Shown: positions 5,246-12,998 of the stretch, one piece after another
How the letters are laid out: the number at the start of each line of letters is the position of its first letter
Numbering within the stretch: position 1 is the stretch's first letter
Assembly (NCBI GenBank): GCA_036732565.1
Contig: DAINCF010000114.1
Coordinates: 1-16,153 of the forward strand
Direction: 5' to 3'
Origin: JAIVJN01 sp036732565
Lineage (GTDB): Bacteria > Acidobacteriota > Vicinamibacteria > Vicinamibacterales > UBA2999
Length of the DNA: 16,153 bases
Translations under genes and position numbers: made by a program
The notes under the pieces: generated by a model
Seen by the model: only the letters and a program-made list of their open reading frames with translations
Databases searched by the model: none
Told to the model about the DNA's origin: nothing

Positions 5246-7834
5246 CTACCGTGGTGTTTCGTAGTACTGCACGATCCGCTGGGCGATTCTGCCCATCCGA
5301 TCCTCGGCCTCGCCGTATGGCTCGGTGATCGCATTCAAGAAGAGTGAGACGATGATGGGCCCCGAGCGGCTGTAGATGATGCCGACGTCGTTGGCCAGCA
5401 CCGGCGGGAAATCGCCCGTCTTGTGCGCGACCTGCACGGTCAGGAAGTGCGGCAACCGTCGCGCACCTGCCTGTTGCGCCCGCAGCATGCGCAGCATGTC
5501 CTCGCAGCTCTTCTCCGATGCGATCGTCCTGCGCTGAATCCCCTCCAGCATGCGCGCGGTCGCGTGCGGCGTCAGCTCGCCCAGCCAGTAGGTGCGATCG
5601 TCGTTGGTCTTGCCGTTGGATTGCCCCTCGGGCAGCGCCCGATACTTGGCGAACAGATCGCCGGTGGTTTGCGTCAAGCGCATGCCATCGGCGAAGCCAC
5701 GCTCCTTGAGCCAGGCGTTGACGCGCGCGACGCCTCCCACCTTGGCGATGGCGATGTCGGTCGCGGTGTTGTCGCTCGTGATGATCATCTGGAGGATGAC
5801 GTCGCGGAGCGTGGGCTGCATGCCGGGGTCGTGATACCGGAACACACCCGATCCGCCACGAACATCGGCCGCCTGTATCGTGACGCGCTCCTCGAGCGAC
5901 AGCTTGCCCTGATCGGCGAGCTGAAACGCGAGCACCATCACGGGAATCTTGATGACGCTGGCGCTGTTGAAGGTGTCGTCGCCACGCACGCCGGCTTCTT
6001 CGCCGTTGGTCAGGTGCTTCACCCAGATGCCGGCGCGCGCGGGAATGCGCGCGAGCTCGGTGTCCAGCAACTGCTGCAACGACGTGCGCGAGGGTTGCGC
6101 CTGCAGCTCGGCCATCTCGAGCGCGGCGGTCAGCGCCATTGCCCCGCCACGATCGTCGGCGCCGCTGATCGCGGCGCGGTCCAGATAGTACTGCGTCGTC
6201 GGACCGGCTCCCGTGCCGGTGCAGACGTCCACCAACTCGCCATCGGCATCGATCCTGGCCAGCACACCGCGCCAGGCACGATCGACGGCCGCACGATAGC
6301 TTGCGTCCAACCAACCCAGACGCACGCCGCGCGCCATCGCGACAACGGTCATCGCCGTGACGGTCAGCTCCCGGTAGCTGCCCGAGTCATCGACGACCTG
6401 CCGCCACATCCCGTCGGGCGCTTGCCGATCGACCATCGCGCGCATCAACCGTCGATAGCGCTCGAGAACCTGAGGACGTACGGGCCAGTCCGCCGGCAGG
6501 TGCGTCAGCGCCTCCATCAATCCGAACGCCGCGAAGCCGTTGCCGCGTCCCCACGGGTGCGGGCCCGCCTGCGCGTGGATGAACAAGCCATCGGGACGTT
6601 GAAGCGTCTCGCCGTAGGACGTCAGCAACCGCCCGACCGCGTCGGCGTATCGCGCGTCGCCCGTCGAGGCCGCGGCACGCGACAGAATCGACGAGGCCAT
6701 GAACATGTCGTCGGTCCAGTTGGTGCGAAAGCGGACGATGTCCGTTGGCGTGTCCGAGAGGATGAAGTCCGCGGCCTTGCGCGCGAGCGCTGCCGCATTT
6801 CGATCGCCCGTCGCCTCGGCAACGTCCGCGAACGCGAGGTGGCCGGCGAGGCTGGTCAGTTGATAGCGCTCCGCGATCGCCGGCTTCTCTCCCGTCAAGA
6901 ACGGCCGCATCTGCTCGCGGGCCTTGTCGCGCCACTGTGCGTTGCCCGTCATCGACGACAGGCGGAGTGCGCCCGACCACGCGAGCGCGGGAATGTAACT
7001 CATCGACGGCGCGGCCGGATACGTCGTCGCCAGCACGCGCGCCACCTCGAGCGGCGCGCGCGAGGTGCGCGTATCGATGAGGCGACCGAGGGGCGATCGG
7101 TCGACCATGGCGCCGCGCTGCAGCAACTCGATCAACGCCGCAGGCACGCCCGTCGTCGTCGTGAGCTCGAGCGCGGCCACCGCGGCGATGCCGGAAAGAC
7201 CTGGCTGTTCGAGGGACGCTATGAACGATCCGCTGGGGCCGAGAGGCGTGGCTTTGGCCCCGCCTCCTGGCGCGAGCAGCGATGTTGCCAAGGCGTTCGC
7301 ACGCCATCCGGTCGCGGTCCCTGTACGAACGTCGATCACCAGATCCGGCGCCTGCATCGCCGCCCAGCGCCAGAGAAAGCGCGACTCCGGTTGATCGGCC
7401 GCGTCGTAGAACCCCTTCTCCGGTGGGAACGTCAATGCAACGGAGGCTACAGCCGCACCGGGTGTTGCGGGCGAATCACCGCAGGCATCGGCCAGGACGC
7501 AAGGGACCGCGGCGATCTGCCACGTCTCGCGCGCGCGTCGCGCGGCGGCGTCGTTGAGCCACCACCGCAGGAAGCTGACGACGGTGTCCGAGCTTTCTGG
7601 CCGGCCATCGAGGCCGCCGACGATCACCACCTTCTTGCGCGCGTCGGGCGCCAGCGGCTCTACAGATACGAGCCGCCGTCCCGACCGGGTCTGCCCCGCG
7701 CTGTCGATGGTGTAGGTGCGATCGCCGGGCGGCATCAGCGCGCCAAGGCGCTTCGCCAGCGATGTCTGACTATCGGCGTGCGCCGGCACGACCCAGGCGA
7801 GTAGCGCGCACAGCACAATCAGGTGTGGATTCAT
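5246..7834 (-). CDS. Exported three-domain protein: degenerate M14-like, GH88/GH105, class A beta-lactamase-like
   Basis: One uninterrupted frame of 862 residues. A signal peptide (MNPHLIVLCALLAWVVPAHA) is followed by an M14-like domain (about 30-240). Its zinc motif is degenerate: VGGLDGRPE replaces HGNE, and IDVRTG replaces the later DLHEQG. Residues about 275-580 match the GH88/GH105 unsaturated uronyl/rhamnogalacturonyl hydrolase family: TNWTDDMFMAS with candidate catalytic D375/D376, WGRGNGF at 428-434, APDGMWRQVVDDSGSY. Residues about 585-862 are a class A beta-lactamase-like domain with S626-V-I-K629, S687-D-N689 and K805-T-G807, but no clear ExxxN omega-loop glutamate. The start is fixed by an in-frame TGA two codons upstream of the ATG. 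It is the first gene of the three-hydrolase cluster. It could join sugar cleavage with amide or ester cleavage; the true substrate is unknown. Confidence 0.85.
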   Translation of the reverse strand: MNPHLIVLCALLAWVVPAHADSQTSLAKRLGALMPPGDRTYTIDSAGQTRSGRRLVSVEPLAPDARKKVVIVGGLDGRPESSDTVVSFLRWWLNDAAARRARETWQIAAVPCVLADACGDSPATPGAAVASVALTFPPEKGFYDAADQPESRFLWRWAAMQAPDLVIDVRTGTATGWRANALATSLLAPGGGAKATPLGPSGSFIASLEQPGLSGIAAVAALELTTTTGVPAALIELLQRGAMVDRSPLGRLIDTRTSRAPLEVARVLATTYPAAPSMSYIPALAWSGALRLSSMTGNAQWRDKAREQMRPFLTGEKPAIAERYQLTSLAGHLAFADVAEATGDRNAAALARKAADFILSDTPTDIVRFRTNWTDDMFMASSILSRAAASTGDARYADAVGRLLTSYGETLQRPDGLFIHAQAGPHPWGRGNGFAAFGLMEALTHLPADWPVRPQVLERYRRLMRAMVDRQAPDGMWRQVVDDSGSYRELTVTAMTVVAMARGVRLGWLDASYRAAVDRAWRGVLARIDADGELVDVCTGTGAGPTTQYYLDRAAISGADDRGGAMALTAALEMAELQAQPSRTSLQQLLDTELARIPARAGIWVKHLTNGEEAGVRGDDTFNSASVIKIPVMVLAFQLADQGKLSLEERVTIQAADVRGGSGVFRYHDPGMQPTLRDVILQMIITSDNTATDIAIAKVGGVARVNAWLKERGFADGMRLTQTTGDLFAKYRALPEGQSNGKTNDDRTYWLGELTPHATARMLEGIQRRTIASEKSCEDMLRMLRAQQAGARRLPHFLTVQVAHKTGDFPPVLANDVGIIYSRSGPIIVSLFLNAITEPYGEAEDRMGRIAQRIVQYYETPR

Positions 7835-7917
7835 GCCTCAAGCCCCGGGCCCCAAGCCACCAGCCGTCGCGGGATTCCGTGATAGCTTACCCGCGCCGAG
7901 GTCATCTGGTGGAGCGT

Positions 7918-9183
7918 ATGGCACTTTCGAGAGATCCGACCGCCCGCCGGCAGTTCCTCCGCTTCCTCGCGGCAAGCCCGCTGCTGCCGTTGATGGAGCT
8001 GCCTCCACGCTGGGGCCTGAGCCTCCTCGCCGGCCGCGCCGACCTCGCGCCGCTGCAGAACAGCCTGTCGAGCGAACCGATCATCGAGGCGGCCAAGGAC
8101 GCCGTCAACGTCCTGGACTTCGAGGCCGTCGCGCGGCAGAAGCTGCCTGTGGCGCACTTCGGCTACCTCTCGACGGGCGTCGATGACGATGGGACGATTC
8201 GCGCCAATCGCGACGGCTACTCGCGTATTCAACTGCGCGTCCGCCGCCTCACCGACGTCCGCACGCCCGATCTGACGATGCGGCTGCTGGGCGCTACGTG
8301 GACGTCGCCGCTGTTCGTCTGCCCGGTCAGCAGTCAGAAAGCGTTTCATCCTGAGGGCGAGATCGCGGTCGCACGGGCCGCGAAGGGTCATCTGCAGATC
8401 ATGTCGACGCTGTCGACGACGTCCATCGAGGATCTGAACGCCGCTCGACCCGGTGAGCCCGCGTGGTTCCAGCTCTACGCGCGCGATCGCTGGGACGACA
8501 CGCTCACGATGATCAAGCGCGCGGAGGCCGCGGGCTGCCCCGCGATCGCCTGGACGATCGATCTCCTCGGCGGCAGCAACCGCGAAACCCTCACGCGGGC
8601 TCGACGGGCGGACTCGCGTCAATGCTCCGCGTGTCACGAGAACGGCAATCCGACCACGGACAACCGTCGCCGGCCCATGGTATCGGCATTCGCGCGCGGT
8701 CCTGTGCCCGAGGATCAGCGCTCGCGCTTCGATTGGGAGTACCTCGCGCGGCTCAAGGGCGCGGTGAAGATGAAAGTCTTTCTCAAGGGCGTGGTCACCC
8801 GCGAAGACGCCGAGCTCGCCGTCAAGCACGGTGCCGATGGCGTCGTCGTCTCGAATCACGGCGGCCGCGCGGAAGAGAGCCTGCGCCCGAGCGTCGAGAG
8901 TCTGCCGGACGTGGTGGCTGGCGCCGGTGGCAAGATCCCGGTCCTCATCGACGGCGGCATCCGTCGCGGTACCGACATCTTCAAGGCGCTCGCGCTGGGC
9001 GCGACCGCAACCGGCATCGGCCGCCCCTACATCTGGGGCCTGGCGGCGTTCGGTCAGGAGGGGGTGGAGACCGTCCTCGCCATCCTCCGCCGCGAGCTGG
9101 AGATCGTCATGCGCCAGGCGGGCACGCCGGCGATCGACACAATTTCACGCGCCCACGTGGTCACGCACGACGTGTCACGGTAG
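7918..9183 (+). CDS. Tat-exported FMN-dependent alpha-hydroxy-acid dehydrogenase with CxxCH motif
   Basis: The protein has 421 residues. ATG 7918 follows GGTGGAG; the open frame extends upstream to 7762, but that part overlaps the divergent gene. TARRQFLRFLAASPLLPL (8-25) is a twin-arginine signal, so the folded flavoprotein should be exported. The TIM barrel is that of glycolate/lactate oxidases and flavocytochrome b2. Expected active-site residues are Y187 (LYARDR), D215 (TIDLLG), R222, K290 (FLKGVV), H314 and R317 (SNHGGR). The FMN phosphate region is LIDGGIRRGTDIFKALALGA. It oxidises a 2-hydroxy acid to the 2-oxo acid; which acid cannot be told. In the variable loop after strand 4 lies C236-S-A-C239-H240, a c-type heme attachment pattern. 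The stop TAG comes from a palindromic repeat. Confidence 0.88.
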   Translation: MALSRDPTARRQFLRFLAASPLLPLMELPPRWGLSLLAGRADLAPLQNSLSSEPIIEAAKDAVNVLDFEAVARQKLPVAHFGYLSTGVDDDGTIRANRDGYSRIQLRVRRLTDVRTPDLTMRLLGATWTSPLFVCPVSSQKAFHPEGEIAVARAAKGHLQIMSTLSTTSIEDLNAARPGEPAWFQLYARDRWDDTLTMIKRAEAAGCPAIAWTIDLLGGSNRETLTRARRADSRQCSACHENGNPTTDNRRRPMVSAFARGPVPEDQRSRFDWEYLARLKGAVKMKVFLKGVVTREDAELAVKHGADGVVVSNHGGRAEESLRPSVESLPDVVAGAGGKIPVLIDGGIRRGTDIFKALALGATATGIGRPYIWGLAAFGQEGVETVLAILRRELEIVMRQAGTPAIDTISRAHVVTHDVSR

Positions 9184-9207
9184 GGGCGGTTCGCGAACCG
9201 CCCCTAC
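9180..9207. repeat. Perfect 28-bp palindrome providing both convergent stop codons
   Basis: GTAGGGGCGGTTCG is followed immediately by its exact reverse complement. TAG at 9181-9183 ends the plus-strand FMN dehydrogenase. The symmetric TAG (9206-9204 on the minus strand) ends the aconitase gene. The GC-rich stem would also form a hairpin in both transcripts, so it may act as a bidirectional terminator, although no T-tract follows. Confidence 0.9.
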
Positions 9208-11240
9208 ATCCCGTAAATCTCAGGATCCCATTTCAATCCGAGCTCGGTCGGGGGCGCCATGTAGCCGATCAGCGCGGACGCGGCGACCACCGAGGGGCTG
9301 GCCAGATAGCCTTCGCCGCCGAGGCCCATGCGATTCTGCCAGTTGCGATTGAACGACGTGATGGCGCGCTGCCCTTTCTCCAGCGCGTCGCGGCCCTGAC
9401 CGAAGCAGGGCCCGCACCACGAATCGCGGATCTCTCCGCCCGCCTGACGGAAGACGTCCGCGATCGATTCGCCACCCAGCCGCTGATCCGGCTGCTCGAT
9501 CTGCACCTTGACGCCGCCCGATCCTGGGAACACGATGAACTCCTTCACCGCACGCGTCAGCCCCTGCGTGCGGGCCGCCTTCACGACCAGCGCCGCCGAC
9601 AACAGATCGTCGTAGCTCCCGTTCGTGCACGAGCCGATCATCGCCTTGTCGAACGCGATGTGCTCCTTGGCGACGTCTTCGGCCGGGAACGCATTGCCAG
9701 GACTGAACGGCTTGGCGATCATCGGCATGACATCGCTGAGCACGAGCGCTTCGTCGATGTCGAACACCGCATCTGCGCCGCACGAGATGCGTGGATACGG
9801 CAGATCCCGCATCCCCTTGGTGCGATACCAGGCGTAGGTGATGTCGTCGGGCGCGAAGACGCCGTTGAGCGCCTCGGCCTCGGCCATCATGTTGGCGATG
9901 GTGTTGCGATACGCGATCGGCAGCTGCTTGTTCGCGTCGACGAGCTCCACCGACATCCCCTGTGACTGTTTCGCGCCCCAGCGCCGGAGCAGCTCGAGCA
10001 CGATGTCCTTGCCGGTCACCCACGGCAGCAACCTGCCGGTGAACCGGACGCGACGCTGCTTCGCCATCGTGAAGTAGATGTAGCCGGTGGACCAGCCGAA
10101 GCCCAGCGTCGTGGATCCCACGCCCATCCCGACGGCGCCGTACGCCCCGTACGCGCGCGAATGCGAATCGGCGCCGGGGATGAACTGCCCCGGCAGGACG
10201 AGCCCCTGCTCCGGAAAATAGAAATGGAAGATGCCGTCGCCGGGCGTCGCGTAGTAGGGCCGCTCGATGCCGTGCTGCTGCGCGAACTGCCGCCCGATGC
10301 TGGTCTGCTTGTCGTCGTCGCTCTTGCCGGTGAAGACGAAGTGGTCGTTGGCAATCGCGGCTTGCCGCGGATCGATCGACGCGCCGCCGGTGATCTGATT
10401 GAAGGTGTGGATCGAGAACGGCGCCGTGCCGTCGGACGCGGGCAGCAGATCGGCATAGACCCGAACCGTGGCGCCGGGCGCGACCTCGGCGTCCTTGTCC
10501 ACGCGATGGGCCCAGATGATCTGCTCGGTCGTCGACATCCGCCGCGCGCGCGAGGCGTCTGCCCAGTCGATCGAGGGCGTGCGCTCCACCGACGAGCGGA
10601 ACTCACGGCGTCCGATCGCGAAGATGCCGCCGCTCTTCCGGATTTCGTCCTCTTTCGGCGTAAGCGGCACTGGATCGTAGGTCTTGTTCTGGGTGACGTT
10701 GACGATGCGCCGCGATACCGGATCGAAGGTGAACTCGTCGCCATCCGCCGCGTCGATGACCGCCTCCGGGCTCTGCACGACGTGCAAGCCGAGGTTGAAC
10801 GCGTTGCGGCGGAAGATGTCGCCCATGTTCTGGCCGGCGATGATCACCATCTCCAAGCCGACTTCTTCGGCGATGGCCTTGAGCCCGGCCGGTGACATCT
10901 CGCGCGACGACCCGATCGCGAACCGGTCGCCGGCGACGACCACGGTCTCGCCGCGGTGCACGCGCGTGCGGAAATCCGGCATCAGGTAACGGAACGCGCC
11001 AACCTTCCACCGTTCGTCGAGGGTCTCGAGGCTTTCGGACACACAGTCCGCGGCCGGCGTAATCTGATCGGTATCGATGGCGTCGAGCTTCTTCCCCGGC
11101 GTGCGCGGATCCCAGAAAATGAGGGCCTTGCCACGAACGAGTCGACCGGACGCCGCGGTCGCCTCGTCTCCAGGCCGAGGGCCGGGAAGCGTGTCGAGCG
11201 TGACGCCCGGCTTCAGAACCGCGGGCTTTGCAATCTGCAT
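9204..11240 (-). CDS. Aconitase-family hydro-lyase, swivel domain first
   Basis: The protein has 678 residues. Start ATG 11240 (MQIAKPAVLKPG) is chosen because longer forms read into the upstream inverted repeat. The LeuD-like swivel domain comes first (about 35-205), with IDTDQITPA and the substrate-binding motif GSSREMSP at 110-117. The [4Fe-4S] catalytic core follows (about 238-678): GDGIFHFYFPEQG, GADSHSRAYGA at 356-366, cluster cysteines C538 (GSCTNGSYDD), C609 and C612 (WCGPCFGQG), then SFNRNWQNRMG near 630. All residues needed for activity seem present. The order swivel-then-core resembles AcnB without its HEAT domain, while local motifs look LeuC/homoaconitase-like. It probably isomerises or dehydrates a citrate- or malate-type acid in the cytoplasm; the substrate is not assigned. 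It converges with the hydroxy-acid dehydrogenase. Confidence 0.88.
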   Translation of the reverse strand: MQIAKPAVLKPGVTLDTLPGPRPGDEATAASGRLVRGKALIFWDPRTPGKKLDAIDTDQITPAADCVSESLETLDERWKVGAFRYLMPDFRTRVHRGETVVVAGDRFAIGSSREMSPAGLKAIAEEVGLEMVIIAGQNMGDIFRRNAFNLGLHVVQSPEAVIDAADGDEFTFDPVSRRIVNVTQNKTYDPVPLTPKEDEIRKSGGIFAIGRREFRSSVERTPSIDWADASRARRMSTTEQIIWAHRVDKDAEVAPGATVRVYADLLPASDGTAPFSIHTFNQITGGASIDPRQAAIANDHFVFTGKSDDDKQTSIGRQFAQQHGIERPYYATPGDGIFHFYFPEQGLVLPGQFIPGADSHSRAYGAYGAVGMGVGSTTLGFGWSTGYIYFTMAKQRRVRFTGRLLPWVTGKDIVLELLRRWGAKQSQGMSVELVDANKQLPIAYRNTIANMMAEAEALNGVFAPDDITYAWYRTKGMRDLPYPRISCGADAVFDIDEALVLSDVMPMIAKPFSPGNAFPAEDVAKEHIAFDKAMIGSCTNGSYDDLLSAALVVKAARTQGLTRAVKEFIVFPGSGGVKVQIEQPDQRLGGESIADVFRQAGGEIRDSWCGPCFGQGRDALEKGQRAITSFNRNWQNRMGLGGEGYLASPSVVAASALIGYMAPPTELGLKWDPEIYGM

Positions 11241-11255
11241 GTCTCTCGATGATAC

Positions 11256-11371
11256 AAGGGGGTCAGACCCCTCAACAAATTCTGCGGACTTGTGGAAAAC
11301 TGTCGGTGGCCGGATCGTCTCGTGCAGTCTTCCACAGGTACGCACAATTCGTTGAGGGGGCTGACCCCCTT
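11256..11371. repeat. 116-bp inverted-repeat (MITE/REPIN-like) element
   Basis: The left arm 11256-11302 and right arm 11325-11371 are inverted copies, 41 of 47 bases identical, around a 22-base loop. Each arm begins AAGGGGGTCAG and carries CTCAAC-AATT and TGTGGAA-ACTG. The left arm itself contains the small palindrome GGGGTCAGACCCC. There is no coding capacity. It fills 116 of the 145 bases between the divergent aconitase and M28 starts, ending 15 bases from each start codon, so any promoter of either gene lies in or next to it. No clear -35/-10 pair was found. Confidence 0.9.
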
Positions 11372-11372
11372 T

Positions 11373-11380
11373 GGGGAGGG
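11373..11380 (+). promoter_or_regulatory. Ribosome binding site of the M28 peptidase gene
   Basis: GGGGAGGG lies five bases before ATG 11386. It decides this start over the TTG at 11371, which lies inside the inverted repeat. Confidence 0.65.
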
Positions 11381-11385
11381 TTTCG

Positions 11386-12993
11386 ATGCGCGCCCTATAT
11401 GTTGTGGTCGCCGTGACCGTGTCGTTGACGGCCTCGCAGACACCTGCCGCCCAGGAGCGTGTGGAAAGCGATGTTTACTGGAAGATCCGCGCCGAGGTCA
11501 CCGACCGTTCGCAGGTGATGCGTACCCTGCACGTGCTGACCGATCGCTTCGGCCCCCGACTGACGGGATCGCCGAATCTGCGGGGCTCGCAGGATTGGAT
11601 CGTCAAGCAGGCTGGTGAGTGGGGCTTGAAGAACGCGCATCTGGAGCCCTGGAGCTTCGGGCATCCGGGCTGGCTCAACGAACGGCTCGCCGTCCACGTC
11701 ATCGCGCCCGTGAAGGACGCGCTCGTCGTCGAGGCGCTCGCGTGGACGCCGGGCACCAACGGTCCCGTGCGGGCCGAGACCACCCTCATCGAGCCACCTG
11801 CGCGGCCGACGAAAGAGCAACTTGCGACCTATCTCGACTCGGTGCGCGACAGAGTCAAGGGCCGGATCGTCTTGATCGGCCAGCCCGCGAAGCTCTCGGT
11901 GACCATCGATCCTCCCGCGAAGCGGCGCGAAGACCAGGACGTGCGCACGCAAGTGGACGCCGCGCCTCCCGCCGGTCCGGCGCAAGGCCCGCCGCAACCG
12001 CCCGCGCCAGACCCGAAGGTGTTGACGGCGAATCAGCAAGCCGAGCACATCGATCAGTTCCTGGTCTCTGCCGGCGCGGTGGGACGCGTGAACGACGCGG
12101 GGCGCGATCACGGGCAGATTCGCGCGTTCAACAACCGGACGTTCGACATCGCCAAAGCGGTACCGACCATCGTCATGCGCAATGAAGATTACGGCCGCCT
12201 CGCCAGGCTGATGGCGGATGGCGTTGCCGTACAGCTCGAGCTCGACATCGTCAACCGATCGTTCCCCGAAGGCGCCACGCAGCACAACGTGATCGCCGAG
12301 ATTCCCGGCACGGACAAGGCGCAGGAAGTGATCATGCTCGGAGGCCATCTCGACTCGTGGCATGCGGCGACGGGCGCCACGGACAACGCGATCGGGTGCG
12401 CGGTGATGCTCGAGGCCATCCGCGCGTTGCAGGCGGTGGGCGCGAAGCCGCGCCGCACGATTCGCGTCGCGCTGTGGAGCGGCGAGGAACAAGGCCTGCT
12501 CGGATCGCAAGCCTACGTCAAGGAGCACTTCGGCACGCTCGAGGAGCCGAAGCCTGAGTACGCCACCTTCGGCGGATACTTCAACATCGACTCGGGCACG
12601 GGCAAGGCGCGTCTGATGACGGTTTTCGGTCCGCCGCCGGCCGCTGACATCCTCCGCCAGACCATCGCACCGTTCGCCGCCAACGGCCTTCTCGGCGCCA
12701 CGACGACGCGCAGCCGCAATCGTGGGGGATCGGATCACACGTCGTTCAACGAGGTCGGCCTGCCGGGCATCGGAATCGGTCAGGATCCCATCGAGTACGG
12801 CACCCACACATGGCACACGAATCTCGATACCTACGAGCGGATTATCGAGAGCGACGCGCAAGCCTCGGCCATGGCGATCGCGTCAGCCGTCTATCACCTG
12901 GCCATGCGTGACGAGCTGCTGCCGCGGTTCACGAAAGAAGACATGCCGGCGTCGCCAAGTCGCCCGACGACGACCTCCGCCGGGCAGCGGTAG
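11386..12993 (+). CDS. Exported M28-family zinc aminopeptidase with PA-type insert
   Basis: The protein has 535 residues. The hydrophobic N-terminus MRALYVVVAVTVSLTASQTPAAQ is a Sec signal. A PA-like insert (about 115-290) contains a Pro-rich linker (193-210). The M28 co-catalytic di-zinc site is complete: H321 (GGHLDSW), bridging D333 (GATDNAIG), catalytic E367 and ligand E368 (WSGEEQGLLGS), D402 (FNIDSGTG) and H477 (THTWHTNLDTYE). It should release N-terminal residues or dipeptides from peptides outside the cytoplasm; specificity is unknown. The start has a strong ribosome binding site. The AraC-type gene follows after five bases, so it is the first gene of a likely four-gene plus-strand unit. 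Confidence 0.92.
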   Translation: MRALYVVVAVTVSLTASQTPAAQERVESDVYWKIRAEVTDRSQVMRTLHVLTDRFGPRLTGSPNLRGSQDWIVKQAGEWGLKNAHLEPWSFGHPGWLNERLAVHVIAPVKDALVVEALAWTPGTNGPVRAETTLIEPPARPTKEQLATYLDSVRDRVKGRIVLIGQPAKLSVTIDPPAKRREDQDVRTQVDAAPPAGPAQGPPQPPAPDPKVLTANQQAEHIDQFLVSAGAVGRVNDAGRDHGQIRAFNNRTFDIAKAVPTIVMRNEDYGRLARLMADGVAVQLELDIVNRSFPEGATQHNVIAEIPGTDKAQEVIMLGGHLDSWHAATGATDNAIGCAVMLEAIRALQAVGAKPRRTIRVALWSGEEQGLLGSQAYVKEHFGTLEEPKPEYATFGGYFNIDSGTGKARLMTVFGPPPAADILRQTIAPFAANGLLGATTTRSRNRGGSDHTSFNEVGLPGIGIGQDPIEYGTHTWHTNLDTYERIIESDAQASAMAIASAVYHLAMRDELLPRFTKEDMPASPSRPTTTSAGQR

Positions 12994-12998
12994 GACAC

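Noticed and set aside
5157..6314. N-terminal extension of the M14 peptidase (386 extra codons open upstream of its signal peptide)
   Set aside because: It overlaps the end of the fusion gene in another frame, has Arg-rich shadow composition and would bury the clear signal peptide starting at 5156.
5423..7804. Long plus-strand open frame (793 codons) opposite the three-domain gene
   Set aside because: Arg/His-rich antisense shadow typical of GC-rich coding DNA; the minus strand has a signal peptide and three recognisable domains.
7835..7917. Promoters in the 83-base spacer between the fusion gene and the FMN dehydrogenase
   Set aside because: Only vague AT-richer sequence (GATAGCTTAC near 7881); no pair of boxes on either strand could be supported.
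11395..12861. Minus-strand open frame of 488 codons opposite the M28 gene
   Set aside because: Shadow composition; the plus strand has a full set of M28 zinc ligands and a strong ribosome binding site.
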